Source of the DNA: Paraburkholderia caffeinilytica
Lineage (GTDB): Bacteria > Pseudomonadota > Gammaproteobacteria > Burkholderiales > Burkholderiaceae
Assembly (NCBI RefSeq): GCF_003368325.1
Contig: NZ_CP031466.1
Location: 1,240,001 to 1,304,000, forward strand
Reading direction: 5' to 3'
DNA length: 64,000 nucleotides
Shown here one piece after another: positions 1 through 8,526 of the stretch (positions are counted from its first letter, which is position 1; every line of letters starts with the position of its first letter). The notes beneath the pieces are model-generated. The model saw nothing but the letters and a program-made list of their open reading frames with translations. It ran no database searches and was not told the origin of the DNA. The position numbers were made by a program, and so were the translations under genes.

Positions 1-193
1 GCACACCTGGCTGCGCGAGCGGCAAATCGGCATCAATGCGCTCACGCGCGAACACAAGCGGGAGATCGTCGAGGCGCTGCACGCGCAGGGCGCGTTTCGC
101 GGCCGCAGTTCGGCGAACTACGTGGCCGCCGTGCTGACGATGGGGCGCGCCACCGTCTATAAGATTCTGAAGCAGATGAAAGAGGGCGGCTGA
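1..193 (+). CDS. YheO/DauR-type transcriptional regulator, C-terminal fragment
   Basis: Only the last 63 codons lie in the window; the gene begins to the left. The fragment carries a C-terminal helix-turn-helix of the kind found in YheO-like PAS/DauR regulators: an opening like INALTREHKREIV, then an EALHAQGAF stretch and a recognition-helix segment GRATVYKILKQM. In the family this follows an N-terminal PAS-like sensor domain, which is outside the window. DauR itself represses D-arginine catabolism genes in Pseudomonas, but the ligand and targets here cannot be told from the fragment. The family match rests on the HTH alone. Confidence 0.7.
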   Translation, partial: HTWLRERQIGINALTREHKREIVEALHAQGAFRGRSSANYVAAVLTMGRATVYKILKQMKEGG

Positions 194-277
194 GGGTTCT
201 CGACACGCAGTGGGATGGCACTGCCTCTGCCGGCCGCGAGCCGCTCTCCATGCCGACGTAACGAGACACAGCGACTA

Positions 278-685
278 TCACCGCTCCATTGTCGTGTCGA
301 TCCGTGTGCCCCGTTTGACGAACAGGGTGACGGGTGTCTTCTCGCAGATTTCGGCAAGGCGGGTCCGCTGGCTGTCGTCGAGGGGACCATCGACGGATAC
401 GGTGCGCCGAATGTACTGACCGCCGTCGCGCTCGACGTGCAATTCCGTGCCGACTTTGATCCGGCCGCCCGGCCATGCTTTCCTCTGCATGTACATTCTG
501 AGCGTGGCGGCGGTGCATGCCGCGAGACCCGAGAGCACGAATTCGAAGGGAGCCGGGCCGCTGTCCTGCCCCCCTTCGCGAGGCCCTTCATCGCCGAGCA
601 GGCTGTGGGTGCCCGCATCGACTTTGAGGAGATAGTTGGGTGAGTCTGCGTCCGAGATGGCGGTTGCGATGGCGAGCGTCATCAT
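278..685 (-). CDS. OsmC family (peroxiredoxin-like) protein
   Basis: A 135-residue protein with the OsmC/Ohr fold pattern. It has the two cysteines used by the family to reduce organic hydroperoxides: Cys57 in GLAACTAATL and Cys114 in EICEKTPVT. The reading frame stays open upstream, but the chosen ATG (first of two adjacent ATGs at 685 and 682) has a GAGGA ribosome site and is where similarity to the family begins. It differs from the second OsmC protein of the window (49194-49619), so it is another subfamily rather than a recent duplicate. It is divergent from the DUF1653 gene, 45 bp away. The substrate is unknown. Confidence 0.85.
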   Translation of the reverse strand: MMTLAIATAISDADSPNYLLKVDAGTHSLLGDEGPREGGQDSGPAPFEFVLSGLAACTAATLRMYMQRKAWPGGRIKVGTELHVERDGGQYIRRTVSVDGPLDDSQRTRLAEICEKTPVTLFVKRGTRIDTTMER

Positions 686-730
686 TGTCCTCACTGGTAA
701 GATTCCGTTGACCCGAACAGGAGTAGCTGC

Positions 731-925
731 ATGGTGCGTTATCGACACTACAAAGGCGGTATTTACGAGCTGGTTTGCGAGGCCACGCTGGAGTCCGATC
801 CGACGATCACGATGATCGTCTACAAAGCCGGCAATGGTACGATCTGGACGCGTCCGGCTTCGGTGTTTTTCGAGCTGGTCGAAATCGACGGCACCAGGGT
901 GCCGCGCTTCGCACCGATCAACTAG
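731..925 (+). CDS. DUF1653 domain protein
   Basis: A 64-residue protein that is one DUF1653 domain. The family hallmark RHYKGG lies at residues 5-10, followed by YELVCEATLESD and MIVYKA, and WTRPASVFFE near the C-terminus. The domain is a small beta-rich unit of unknown function, widespread in proteobacteria. An AGGAG ribosome site sits about 8 nt before the ATG. It is divergent from the OsmC-like gene at 278-685. No function is assigned. Confidence 0.85.
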   Translation: MVRYRHYKGGIYELVCEATLESDPTITMIVYKAGNGTIWTRPASVFFELVEIDGTRVPRFAPIN

Positions 926-1011
926 TCTGCCTCGTTCAGGCAATCGTCATCACGATTGTGCTCGAAGAACGTGTGCGGCGAGGCCAATATAAACACACAC
1001 AGGAAATCTGA

Positions 1012-1206
1012 ATGCGTCTTTTGCTTGCCCTCATTCTGCCGTGGTTCCAGTTCTTCACGATCGGCCGGCCGTTTGCCGGCATCATCTGTCTGATCCTGCA
1101 GATCACGCTGATCGGCTGGATTCCGGCCGCGATCTGGTCGGTATATGCGTTGAGCCAGTACAACACCGACAAGAAAATCGCCCGGGCGATGGGCAACGGG
1201 CGGTAA
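1012..1206 (+). CDS. YqaE/Pmp3 family small membrane protein
   Basis: A 64-residue, very hydrophobic protein with two predicted membrane helices (about 2-20 and 22-46) and a short basic C-terminal tail. This is the size and shape of the YqaE/Pmp3 (UPF0057) family. The GWIPAAIWSVYAL segment matches the family's second helix. Members are inner-membrane proteolipids linked to membrane potential and to salt or cold stress. AGGAAA precedes the ATG by about 6 nt. It could share a transcript with the DUF1653 gene 86 bp upstream, but no promoter or terminator settles this. Confidence 0.85.
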   Translation: MRLLLALILPWFQFFTIGRPFAGIICLILQITLIGWIPAAIWSVYALSQYNTDKKIARAMGNGR

Positions 1207-1349
1207 GGCCGAATGCGGCGTACGTCGTGCGCCGCGCCGGCTGGCGGCGAAGGGCATGCGAGAGGGCTGCCTCCCGCTTCCCGCTTTCGCCGGACTCAGG
1301 CGGCCTGGGTGGGGCGCCGATGGCCGGCCGGCCGCGCATATCGCCTGGA

Positions 1350-1658
1350 TTAGCGCTGCTGTAATTCAATAGCGTCCGGCGCTTCGATCACCGCATCGGT
1401 TTCCGCGATCGCCACACACGGCAGGATGTAGCCTTCCGCTTTTTCTTCCCGGCTCAGACCCGGCCACTCGATCGTGTAGCGCACGCGTCCCGCCGTCATT
1501 TTGCATAGACATGTGCGGCAGGTGCCGTTGCGGCACGAACGCGGCAGACGCAGATTCGCAAAGCCGGCGGCTTCGAGGATCGTGAGCGAATCGGGCGCTT
1601 CGAAGCTTTGGCCGAGCGGCTCGACGCGAACGAGAGGCGGGCGGATAGAGTCGGACAT
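1350..1658 (-). CDS. 2Fe-2S ferredoxin
   Basis: A 102-residue plant-type [2Fe-2S] ferredoxin. The cluster ligands are visible as Cys42-x4-Cys47-x2-Cys50 (SCRNGTCRTC), with the fourth at Cys81 (ILPCVA). An extra cysteine lies at 52. The start at 1658 (MSDSIRPP) is preferred over an in-frame ATG ten codons upstream because the fold begins here. It is likely an electron carrier for an oxygenase or dehydrogenase, but no partner oxidoreductase is adjacent. The neighbour on the same strand is the sigma-54 activator at 1831-3846, 172 bp upstream, so co-regulation is possible but not shown. Confidence 0.85.
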   Translation of the reverse strand: MSDSIRPPLVRVEPLGQSFEAPDSLTILEAAGFANLRLPRSCRNGTCRTCLCKMTAGRVRYTIEWPGLSREEKAEGYILPCVAIAETDAVIEAPDAIELQQR

Positions 1659-1830
1659 CGTGTGAATCGGTGACGGATTGCGCCACACTTTACACGCAGC
1701 GCAGAGTGCCTACAGCACACACGTTCCTGGCGCACGCTTTGCACGCTTAACGTCGCACACCTCGCTTCCCACGAGGCCCGGGAGCACCAGGTCCCACGAA
1801 CACCGAACACCAGGCTCTCGCGTCGCCGTT

Positions 1831-3846
1831 TCAATGAGTCGTGTTGCTCCGCCGCAGATATCGATACACCGTATTTCGCGCAAGCCCCAACTCGCGCGCC
1901 GCAGCCGATACATTGCCGTCGAGTCGCGCGAGCGTTTGCGCGATCAGCGTGGCCTGCCAATCTTCCATCCGCGCGGGCGACGCATTCACGGGTGCACCCG
2001 GCTTCTCGCGTCCGTCGCCGCCATTGCCGTCGCCACCGCCATTGCCGTTGCCGTTGCTCGACAGCGCCACGGGCGTCTGGATGCCGGCGTCGGCCGGCGC
2101 CCCCCCGCAGTCCTGCAGAAAATCATCCGGCAAATCCTCGAGTTCGATCTGCTCCGCGCCTTCGGCCATGATGCTTGCGGTGCGCAGCACGTTGGCCAAT
2201 TGCCGCAGATTGCCGGGCCAGCGGCATTGCGCAAACCGCTCCAGCACCTCATCGGAGACGCGGCGCGGCAACCGCTCGCCATCCGGCTGCAATGCCAGCA
2301 TGCGCTCGACGAGCGCCGCCAGATCGCTGCGCTCGCGCAACGCCGGCAAGGTGACGACAAGGCCGTTGATCCGGTAATACAGGTCTTCGCGGAAAGTGCC
2401 GGCCTCGATCATCGCGCGCAGATTGCGGTGGGTCGCGCAGACGATGCGCAGATCGACCGGAATCGCCCGTGTGCCGCCAAGCGGCACGACGGTGCGCTCC
2501 TGCAGCACGCGCATCAGCCGCACTTGCTGGGCGAGCGGCATATCGCCGATTTCGTCGAGAAACAGCGTACCGCCGTCGGCCTGCACGATCTTGCCGACGC
2601 TGCCGCGTTTCTTGGCGCCGGTGAACGCGCCGTCTTCGTAACCGAACAACTCTGCCTCGATCAGCGTATCGGGCAGCGATGCGCAATTCAGCGCGACGAA
2701 GGGTGCGGCCCGCCGTGGCGAATCGTGATGGATCGCGCGGGCGAGCCACTCCTTGCCGGTGCCGGTTTTGCCGAGTACGAGAATGGGAATATCGCGTCCG
2801 CGCAGCTTGGCGACTCTCCGCAGGATCGCCGAGACCGTTGCATCGCCGGTATCGAGCGTTTCGAGTGTGGCGAGCGGCGCCGTTTCGCAGGGCTGAGCCG
2901 CGGCACGCGCGCTGCTGGACGCGGCAGCACGCGCTGTGTCAGGAAAGCCCTCTGCCGAAGCAACATAACGCGGCGCCGCAAATTCGCCGCGCGCGACCAC
3001 GCGCACGCCGCTCGGCAGCGTCAGTTCGATATTTTCGCCTGGCGCGCGCGCGATCTGCTGCAGCACTCTGGCGAGGGCGACGCCGAACAGCGCGTCGAAC
3101 GGCTGCCGTAGCAGCTCGGCGAGCGGCTGCCCGAATTGAAACAGCGCGCTGCGATTCGCGGACAGGAACGTGCCGTCCGGCGCGAACGCGGCGAGCCCTT
3201 CATACAGCGTGCCGATGAATTCCGCGCGCGCATGAAAGTGAATGCGAATGGCGTCGACGAATTGATTGGAGAACAGATGATTTTCGATCATCTGCGCCGA
3301 CATCCGCACGAGCGCGAGTGTGTGCTTGTGGAAGCCGCGCGTGTCGCCGCTGACGTCGAGCGCGCCGATGGTGCGCCCGAACGGATCCGCGATGGGCGCG
3401 CACGAACAGGTGAGAATCCGGTTCGCGTGCAGGAAGTGTTCGCCGGCGTGCACGACGGTCGGCTGGCCGTCGATCAGGGCGGTGCCGATCGCGTTCGTGC
3501 CGCGATCCGCTTCGGCCCATGACACGCCCGGGCACAACGCGACGCGATTGGCTTTTTCGACAAAGTCGCTGTCACCGAGACTGTGGAGGATCACGCCGTG
3601 GCTGTCGGTGAGCAGCACCATGCTTTGCGTGTCGACGATCTGCGCGTGCAGCGTCTCCATGACGGGGAGCGCGTGCGTATAGAGCGACTGATTGCGATCG
3701 ACGAGCTCACGCAGCGCGAGCCGGCGCAGCGGATGGAAGTCCGGCGTTTCCGATGCGCGCAGGCCGACTTCGAGCGAGCGGGCATGAGCTTGCGCGATGA
3801 CATCGGGTCGGCCCATGGCGGGCGGCGTGGCAGGACGATGGCTCAA
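1831..3846 (-). CDS. Sigma-54-dependent Fis-family activator (AcoR type)
   Basis: A 671-residue enhancer-binding protein. It has an N-terminal GAF-like sensor region (about 75-210), a linker, a AAA+ domain (about 335-565) and a C-terminal Fis helix-turn-helix (about 630-668, VSAAARELGLARNTVYRYL). Walker A is GKTGTGKE at 359-366. The sigma-54 contact loop GAFTGA is at 406-411 and Walker B LFLDEIGD at 428-435, so the ATPase looks functional. The arrangement is that of AcoR, which responds to acetoin and related small alcohols. The effector here is unknown, because no acetoin or alcohol dehydrogenase genes are adjacent. I did not identify a -24/-12 promoter near it. Confidence 0.88.
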   Translation of the reverse strand: MSHRPATPPAMGRPDVIAQAHARSLEVGLRASETPDFHPLRRLALRELVDRNQSLYTHALPVMETLHAQIVDTQSMVLLTDSHGVILHSLGDSDFVEKANRVALCPGVSWAEADRGTNAIGTALIDGQPTVVHAGEHFLHANRILTCSCAPIADPFGRTIGALDVSGDTRGFHKHTLALVRMSAQMIENHLFSNQFVDAIRIHFHARAEFIGTLYEGLAAFAPDGTFLSANRSALFQFGQPLAELLRQPFDALFGVALARVLQQIARAPGENIELTLPSGVRVVARGEFAAPRYVASAEGFPDTARAAASSSARAAAQPCETAPLATLETLDTGDATVSAILRRVAKLRGRDIPILVLGKTGTGKEWLARAIHHDSPRRAAPFVALNCASLPDTLIEAELFGYEDGAFTGAKKRGSVGKIVQADGGTLFLDEIGDMPLAQQVRLMRVLQERTVVPLGGTRAIPVDLRIVCATHRNLRAMIEAGTFREDLYYRINGLVVTLPALRERSDLAALVERMLALQPDGERLPRRVSDEVLERFAQCRWPGNLRQLANVLRTASIMAEGAEQIELEDLPDDFLQDCGGAPADAGIQTPVALSSNGNGNGGGDGNGGDGREKPGAPVNASPARMEDWQATLIAQTLARLDGNVSAAARELGLARNTVYRYLRRSNTTH

Positions 3847-4265
3847 AGCATGTCTCCGGTTATCGGATCCGGCGGGTGCGTTGCCCGCGGTTGCGTTCCG
3901 CAGTGCAACATACGCGACTGCGGCCGAACACCGATATTACAGGACGAAGCGCGGCCCAGGCGCAAGCCGCGCGGCAGGAAAAAACCGGGTCGCGCAATGG
4001 AGAATCATCTGCTCAAAACACCCGGTCAGGCACCAGAATTCGAGCAAACGAAAAGGAAAACTTGCACCGCGCCCGAACTCGTCTACAGTAAATCCAATCA
4101 CCTCCACAGGGCGCGAAGTACGGCGCCCTCGCAATCGTGGGGTGACGGACCCGCGCCACCGGCATTCGACAAGGAGGAAAAAGCGCTGCAGGTGCGACCA
4201 GACTCAACCAGCGTGCGCAGTACCAATCGACCCATGCGCAGCACCCAACCTCTCAGGTGACTCCC
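3847..4265. other. Intergenic region between sigma-54 activator and DUF1488 gene
   Basis: This 419-bp divergent spacer holds no convincing gene. A possible sigma-70 promoter for the DUF1488 gene is TTGCAC at 4062-4067, 16 bp, then TACAGT at 4084-4089. An isolated strong ribosome-binding-like AAGGAGG lies at 4171-4177, and a 22-codon reading frame (GTG at 4192 to TGA at 4258-4260) ends just before the DUF1488 start. The GTG is 14 nt from the AAGGAGG, which is too far for comfort. It could be a leader peptide but is not called as a gene. Confidence 0.4.
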
Positions 4266-4556
4266 ATGCAGATCCTATTCCCGAACGAAACTCCTGAATA
4301 TTCAGGTCGCGAACTTACCTTGGCGTTCCCGGCGATGGTTGATGGGCAAAGGGTGGAGTGCATGATCACCGCTGAAGCGCTGGAAGATCACTTCGGTGCC
4401 GCATCGCCGCGTCTGGAGGACATGGTCGGCGCATTCGACACGCACCGGGCCCGCATCGAAGCGGCCACGCGCCGTTTGCTATCGGAAACGCGGGCGCAAT
4501 GTCTGGTGCTGAGGAGCGGCTACGTGCGCTTCTATGAAGCGAACTGGCGCAACTGA
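4266..4556 (+). CDS. DUF1488 family protein
   Basis: A 96-residue protein opening MQILFPNETPEYSGREL, the usual start of DUF1488 proteins of Burkholderiaceae. It ends in a conserved LVLRSGYVRFYEANW stretch. The ATG at 4266 is chosen over an in-frame GTG at 4257 because AGGTGA sits 6 nt before it. The family's function is unknown; the fold is small alpha/beta and appears cytoplasmic. It stands alone, divergent from the sigma-54 activator. Confidence 0.8.
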   Translation: MQILFPNETPEYSGRELTLAFPAMVDGQRVECMITAEALEDHFGAASPRLEDMVGAFDTHRARIEAATRRLLSETRAQCLVLRSGYVRFYEANWRN

Positions 4557-4984
4557 GCGAATCGGCGCCTGGCGGGAACCCGCCCGAAAACAGGCCCGGC
4601 AGCAAGCTCAAAGGTAGGCCCACTGAGCGGGCAGAGCAGAAAAGCAGAACCAGCCGCGCAAGAGCAACACGAGACGCAAACCCAGGCGCGGCGTCCGCAC
4701 TTCAACGGATCCTCAGACGGATAGTCCACTGGCCGCGGCCCTTCGCGCCGCCCAGGTCCGCACTCGCGCGGCTGTAAAAATGATTGTTGAACCAGGCGGC
4801 ATCGTGGTCAGACACCGCGACGATGCCGCAGTGTTTTCAGTCAGGCTGCGACGCGTTGCGCGGTGTGGCATCGTGCAGCGCCAAGCCAAGCCAAGCCAAG
4901 CCAAGCCAAGCCAAGCCAAGCCAAGCCAAGCCAAGCCAAGCCAAGCCGTGTCCCGTGCCTTCGCCTTAGGCGTGGCCGGCGCGC
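4557..4984. other. Intergenic region with microsatellite
   Basis: This 428-bp space between two convergent genes contains no supported gene. Its main content is the (CCAAG)13 tract listed separately. Reading frames across the tract (repeating AKPSQ-type peptides) exist only because the repeat lacks stops. Confidence 0.5.
4881..4945. repeat. (CCAAG)13 pentanucleotide microsatellite
   Basis: Thirteen perfect, uninterrupted copies of CCAAG run from 4881 to 4945. The tract ends 39 bp beyond the stop codon of the purine permease gene (which ends at 4985 on the minus strand). Tracts of this length and purity usually change copy number by slipped-strand mispairing. It is not inside a plausible gene, so any effect would be on transcript 3' ends rather than on a reading frame. 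Confidence 0.95.
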
Positions 4985-6286
4985 TCATTCGCTGCCGAGG
5001 TAGAAATAGCGGAACAGGAAAATCGCAGCGATGATCCACACCACCAGTTTCACTTTGCGCGCCTGGCCAGTCAGTAGTTTCAGGCCGGCATACGAGATGA
5101 AACCGAACGCGACGCCGTTGGCGATCGAGTAGGTGAATGGCATCAGCAGCGCGGTCAATGCGGCCGGCACGACTTCGGTGGCGTCGTCCCACGGCAGATC
5201 GAGCATTTCGCGCAGCATCAGGCACGAGACGTACAGCAGGGCCGGCGCCGTCGCGTAGCCTGGCACCACGCCCGCCAGCGGCGCGAAAAACAGTGCCGCA
5301 AGGAACAGCACGGCGACGGTGAGCGCCGTCACCCCCGTGCGGCCGCCGGCTTGCACGCCCGAGGCGCTCTCGATATACGCGGTGGTCGACGAGGTGCCCA
5401 GCATCGAGCCGGCCAGAATCGCCGTGCTGTCGGCGAGCAGAGCGCGGTTCAGTCGGAACATCTTGCCTTCGACCAGCAGCCCGGCGCGATTGGCCACGCC
5501 CATCAGCGTGCCGGTCGCGTCGAACAGTTCGACGAGGAAAAACACCAGGATCACGTTCAGCACGCCGCCCGAGAGCGCGCCGCGAATGTCGAGCTGGAAC
5601 AGCGTCGGAGCAATCGACGGCGGCGCGGAGACGATGCCGTGGAACTGATTGCCGCCGAAGAAAAAGCTCAGCACCGTCACGCCGACAATGCCGATCAGGA
5701 TCGCGCCGCGCACCCGCAGATAGTCGAGTGTGACGATCGCAAAGAAGCCGATCACCGCGAGAATCACATGCGGGTTATGCAGATCGCCGAGCGTGACGAG
5801 CGTGGCCGGATTGCCGACCACGACACCGGCCGATTTCAGCGAAATGATCGCGAGAAAGAGGCCAATGCCGCCGGTGATGGCAATGCGGATGGAATGCGGA
5901 ATCCCGTTGACGATCACCTCCCGCACCCGAAACAGCGTGACGATCAGGAACAGGCAGCCGGAGACGAACACCGCGCCGAGCGCCGCTTGCCACGTGAAGC
6001 CCATGCCCTTCACGACCGTGTACGCGAAGTACGCATTCAGGCCCATGCCGGGCGCGAGCGCGATCGGGTAGTTGGCGTAGAGACCCATGATCAGCGAGGC
6101 CAGCGCGGCCACGATGCAGGTCGCGACGAACACCGCGTCCTTCGGCATGCCGGCGTCGCCGAGAATCGCCGGGTTGACGAAGATGATGTAGGCCATTGTC
6201 AGGAAGGTGGTCAGCCCGGCGAGCACTTCGGTGCGCAGGTTGGTGCCGGCGGCGTCGAAGCCGAAGTATCGTTTTATGGAGTCCAT
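4985..6286 (-). CDS. NCS2/AzgA-type purine permease
   Basis: A 433-residue polytopic protein of the NCS2 (nucleobase:cation symporter 2) AzgA branch, which imports adenine, guanine or hypoxanthine with protons. The N-terminal region has NPAILGDAGMP and the family motif APGMGLNAYF at 78-87. A second signature (GSMLGTSSTTAYIESASG) comes mid-protein, followed by several helices. The start at 6286 (MDSIKRYFG) matches the normal family length; the open frame upstream is not conserved-looking. It is monocistronic. No purine riboswitch was recognised in the leader. Confidence 0.9.
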   Translation of the reverse strand: MDSIKRYFGFDAAGTNLRTEVLAGLTTFLTMAYIIFVNPAILGDAGMPKDAVFVATCIVAALASLIMGLYANYPIALAPGMGLNAYFAYTVVKGMGFTWQAALGAVFVSGCLFLIVTLFRVREVIVNGIPHSIRIAITGGIGLFLAIISLKSAGVVVGNPATLVTLGDLHNPHVILAVIGFFAIVTLDYLRVRGAILIGIVGVTVLSFFFGGNQFHGIVSAPPSIAPTLFQLDIRGALSGGVLNVILVFFLVELFDATGTLMGVANRAGLLVEGKMFRLNRALLADSTAILAGSMLGTSSTTAYIESASGVQAGGRTGVTALTVAVLFLAALFFAPLAGVVPGYATAPALLYVSCLMLREMLDLPWDDATEVVPAALTALLMPFTYSIANGVAFGFISYAGLKLLTGQARKVKLVVWIIAAIFLFRYFYLGSE

Positions 6287-6773
6287 GAGGCGGGTCTCTC
6301 GTTGTTCAAAAAGCGTTTCTTGTGGTTGATACGGGCAATGCGTGGCGATCAGCGGGCGACCGTGCCGTCCGGCACGCCACCGATGCGCCACGTGGCCCAC
6401 GCCTACGGGCGGATTGTAATCACGATTGGCGGCGCCGGACCGGTTTGCGCGACTGCGGCCTTGCCGAAGGGGCGAGATGATACCTTGCCAGCGCGCGCGG
6501 CGGCGCGGCAAGCGAATTTACGACGTTGTGGCCGGAGACGGTGGGCTTGCGGGGGCACGGGGACAGGCGGAGCCTGGTGGGACGGCGTGAATTGCGAAGA
6601 TTCGGACGGAAGCCAGCCGTGAAAAAACGTCGTCTTCTTCTAGAAGGCTCCATGGAGGCTGCAGCGGCATGCAAGCGCGACACATGTCAGGGATAGTCGG
6701 GCCGCCATCTCGAATATTGTGCAAATCACTTTCGTTGGTTAGAAAGGTAATTTGACTAACGGAGGCGTTTGAC
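6287..6773. other. Intergenic region upstream of the T6SS module
   Basis: This 487-bp divergent spacer has no supported gene. The left half is GC-rich like the core genes. The last 150 bp before 6774 are visibly more AT-rich, as is the T6SS module that follows, which fits a separately acquired block. No repeats or attachment-like duplications were seen at its edges. Confidence 0.4.
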
Positions 6774-7319
6774 GTGAAACGTTACTTCATTGTGCTGGGC
6801 GATCAAACGACGGCGGGTGGTGTAGTGGTCCAGCCCGAAGAGTCCTGTCGGAATCATGGAAAACCGTTGTCATATCACGGAGCGCAGATATACTGCCACG
6901 CGTGCAAGACCACGGGCTACATCTGCAATGTGCCGCCCTACCGGACGATGCTCCTCATGGGCAATCAGGCAGCACTAGAAAACGACATTTGCATCTGCGA
7001 ATGCAGCCCGGCGCCCCGGCTGATTGCTTCGCAGAACAACGCCTCGATGTTCTTTGAGTCCGACGAACTCGCGGCAATGGGCTTTCGGCCAGATGGCAGT
7101 CCCATGCCAAAGGAATCTGGCGCGTTCGATGAGCAGATCAGGGCGATCGGACATGGCGCATCGGAAGGCTATCCCTATTTCATCGAGACAGCGGACGGCC
7201 GAATGTTTTCGGGTCGCCTTGACCGCAACGGCCAATTGCCGCGCGTCTACACCGACCTCCAGGACAACTACAACGTGTGTTGGGGCGACGAAGCCCTTGT
7301 AATGCAGGATGGTGCCTGA
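6774..7319 (+). CDS. PAAR-domain protein (T6SS spike tip)
   Basis: A 181-residue protein. Residues 1-95 form a PAAR-type domain: a hydrophobic start (MKRYFIVLGDQTTAGG), a CRNHG/CHAC/CIC cysteine-histidine set, and the glycine- and alanine-rich MGNQAALEND turn before a DICICEC segment. PAAR proteins cap the VgrG spike of the type VI secretion system and carry effectors. The last 50 residues form a small extra domain (YPYFIETADGRMFSGRLD to VCWGDEA) seen on effector-linked PAAR proteins. It starts with GTG, 8 nt after GGAGG. It lies 3 nt before the Tae4 gene, so it is probably the dedicated carrier for that toxin. Confidence 0.85.
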   Translation: MKRYFIVLGDQTTAGGVVVQPEESCRNHGKPLSYHGAQIYCHACKTTGYICNVPPYRTMLLMGNQAALENDICICECSPAPRLIASQNNASMFFESDELAAMGFRPDGSPMPKESGAFDEQIRAIGHGASEGYPYFIETADGRMFSGRLDRNGQLPRVYTDLQDNYNVCWGDEALVMQDGA

Positions 7320-7322
7320 CGT

Positions 7323-7955
7323 ATGCCGAACAAGAAAACCGTCGTCCGGACTAACTCGACGCCCAATTCGATCAAGGAGGTACCGCTGAAGGCCGTGACG
7401 TTCCAGGAGCTCTGGAGCGCTTACCCGTCAAGCGATCCTTACGACGATCCCAACGGCAACTACACGAACCAATGCGCGATTCGCTTGAGCGTGACATTCC
7501 ATCGCGTGGGTAGCGAAATGAAGTCATTCTCGCAGAAGCTCGTCCACCCAATGCCCGGTAAGTCCAGCTTGGGTCGAATCCTGATCGATGAAAAACCGAC
7601 CGCGACGAGAGCATACGAGCTGGCTGAATGGCTGCAACTGAGGCCGTTTGCCGGCGTCCCAGCAGCCGAAGACGTAACTGGCCCGGACTGGCAAGGCAAG
7701 GTGAAAGGCCGGACTGGCATTATTTTCTTCTATGGCTACTGGCGACAGGATGGGGATTCGGGACCCGAGCTAACGGGCGGGCACATTGACCTCTGGAACA
7801 AAGACACGCTTACACCTTCGGCGGAGTCGTTTCTGCGGTTTCGGATCGGAATGCCGGAAATTCCCAACCCCTTGTCTTGGTTGAGCGGGCGAAGAGACAA
7901 CATATACTCGAACCTCTCAGACTCTAGGCAAATCCTGTTTTGGGAGGTCAGGTGA
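7323..7955 (+). CDS. tae4: Type VI secretion amidase effector, Tae4 family
   Basis: A 210-residue protein with the Tae4 catalytic signature: Cys51 in NQCAIRLS, and His154 with Asp156 in GGHIDLW. An FQELWSAYP motif is at 27-35. Tae4 enzymes are delivered by the type VI system into the periplasm of rival bacteria, where they cut peptidoglycan peptide cross-links (the gamma-D-Glu-mDAP to D-Ala side). There is no signal peptide, as expected for a T6SS cargo. It is somewhat longer than the classical members of about 160-185 residues, with an extra C-terminal tail after about residue 178. It follows the PAAR gene by 3 nt and overlaps the next gene by 4 nt. The catalytic residues are intact. Confidence 0.88.
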   Translation: MPNKKTVVRTNSTPNSIKEVPLKAVTFQELWSAYPSSDPYDDPNGNYTNQCAIRLSVTFHRVGSEMKSFSQKLVHPMPGKSSLGRILIDEKPTATRAYELAEWLQLRPFAGVPAAEDVTGPDWQGKVKGRTGIIFFYGYWRQDGDSGPELTGGHIDLWNKDTLTPSAESFLRFRIGMPEIPNPLSWLSGRRDNIYSNLSDSRQILFWEVR

Positions 7956-8275
7956 GACGTTTCCTGGTCGCCTTATCGGGCTTCCTCTGGGGATTACTAT
8001 TGACGTGGCTTTCCCTTTACACACTCAGCCATCTCGATTGGCCGGCAGCACACGCAAAAGCTTCCGGCTGCTCTGACATGGAGCATTGCAGCCCGCGCGT
8101 CGTCGTGATTTCGGCACTTTTAGGGACGCTGTCCACGCCGGCGCTGAGCTTCGCGATCCTCAATGCGGTAGCGTATAGGCGCTGGTCGACGCGAAAATGG
8201 ACCATCAGTTTCGGGGTTGGAAGCATTCTTGTGGTTTTGTTCTATCTTGCGGGCTTCGCCATGCCTCGCTTTTAG
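7952..8275 (+). CDS. Small polytopic membrane protein, candidate Tae4 immunity protein
   Basis: A 107-residue protein starting at GTG 7952, which overlaps the Tae4 stop codon in a GTGA junction; GGGAGGT lies just upstream. It has three hydrophobic segments (about 4-25, 47-70 and 84-103). Between the first two is a loop with two cysteines (CSDMEHC) that would be on one side of the membrane. Position and overlap argue that it protects the producer from the amidase. Classical Tai4 immunity proteins are soluble periplasmic proteins with a signal peptide, and this does not look like one. I recognise no family. The immunity role is an inference from context. Confidence 0.6.
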   Translation: MRRFLVALSGFLWGLLLTWLSLYTLSHLDWPAAHAKASGCSDMEHCSPRVVVISALLGTLSTPALSFAILNAVAYRRWSTRKWTISFGVGSILVVLFYLAGFAMPRF

Positions 8276-8526
8276 GGGGCTTATGAGTTATCGGCGTCTG
8301 CTCCCGGACCTCCGGTAACCGGAAGTCGGCGCGGCTCATGAAAACCTGCAATTCTTTTGCAACCTACCAAACTAATGGCGAGCAGCGATTATCTGGCCGC
8401 CGACCCGCATTTATCGCGCGCGGCTTCAGGATGGGTAGAGCATCCAGGGCCGGCGTCGTCAGCGACCCTTGCAGTCGGCTGCGACCCGGCCTGCCGCTTC
8501 AAGGCCCGGATGAGACCTGAGACCGA

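Noticed and set aside
1678..3111. 477-codon open frame on the plus strand
   Set aside because: It lies opposite the sigma-54 activator, whose domains are complete. The peptide is Arg/His/Ala-rich with no domain, as expected of an antisense shadow in GC-rich DNA.
4192..4260. 22-codon leader-like frame before the DUF1488 gene
   Set aside because: The nearby AAGGAGG is 14 nt from the GTG, the peptide has no regulatory codon run, and nothing else supports it.
4780..5034. Frames encoding AKPSQ-type repeats across the microsatellite
   Set aside because: They exist in several frames only because the CCAAG repeat lacks stop codons; no ribosome site or flanking domain.
6287..6430. Purine riboswitch before the purine permease
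   Set aside because: No sequence resembling the conserved junctions and loop-loop kissing pattern of the purine aptamer was found in the leader.
5351..6622. 423-codon open frame opposite the purine permease
   Set aside because: It is highly charged, low-complexity peptide without family features; the permease on the other strand is certain.
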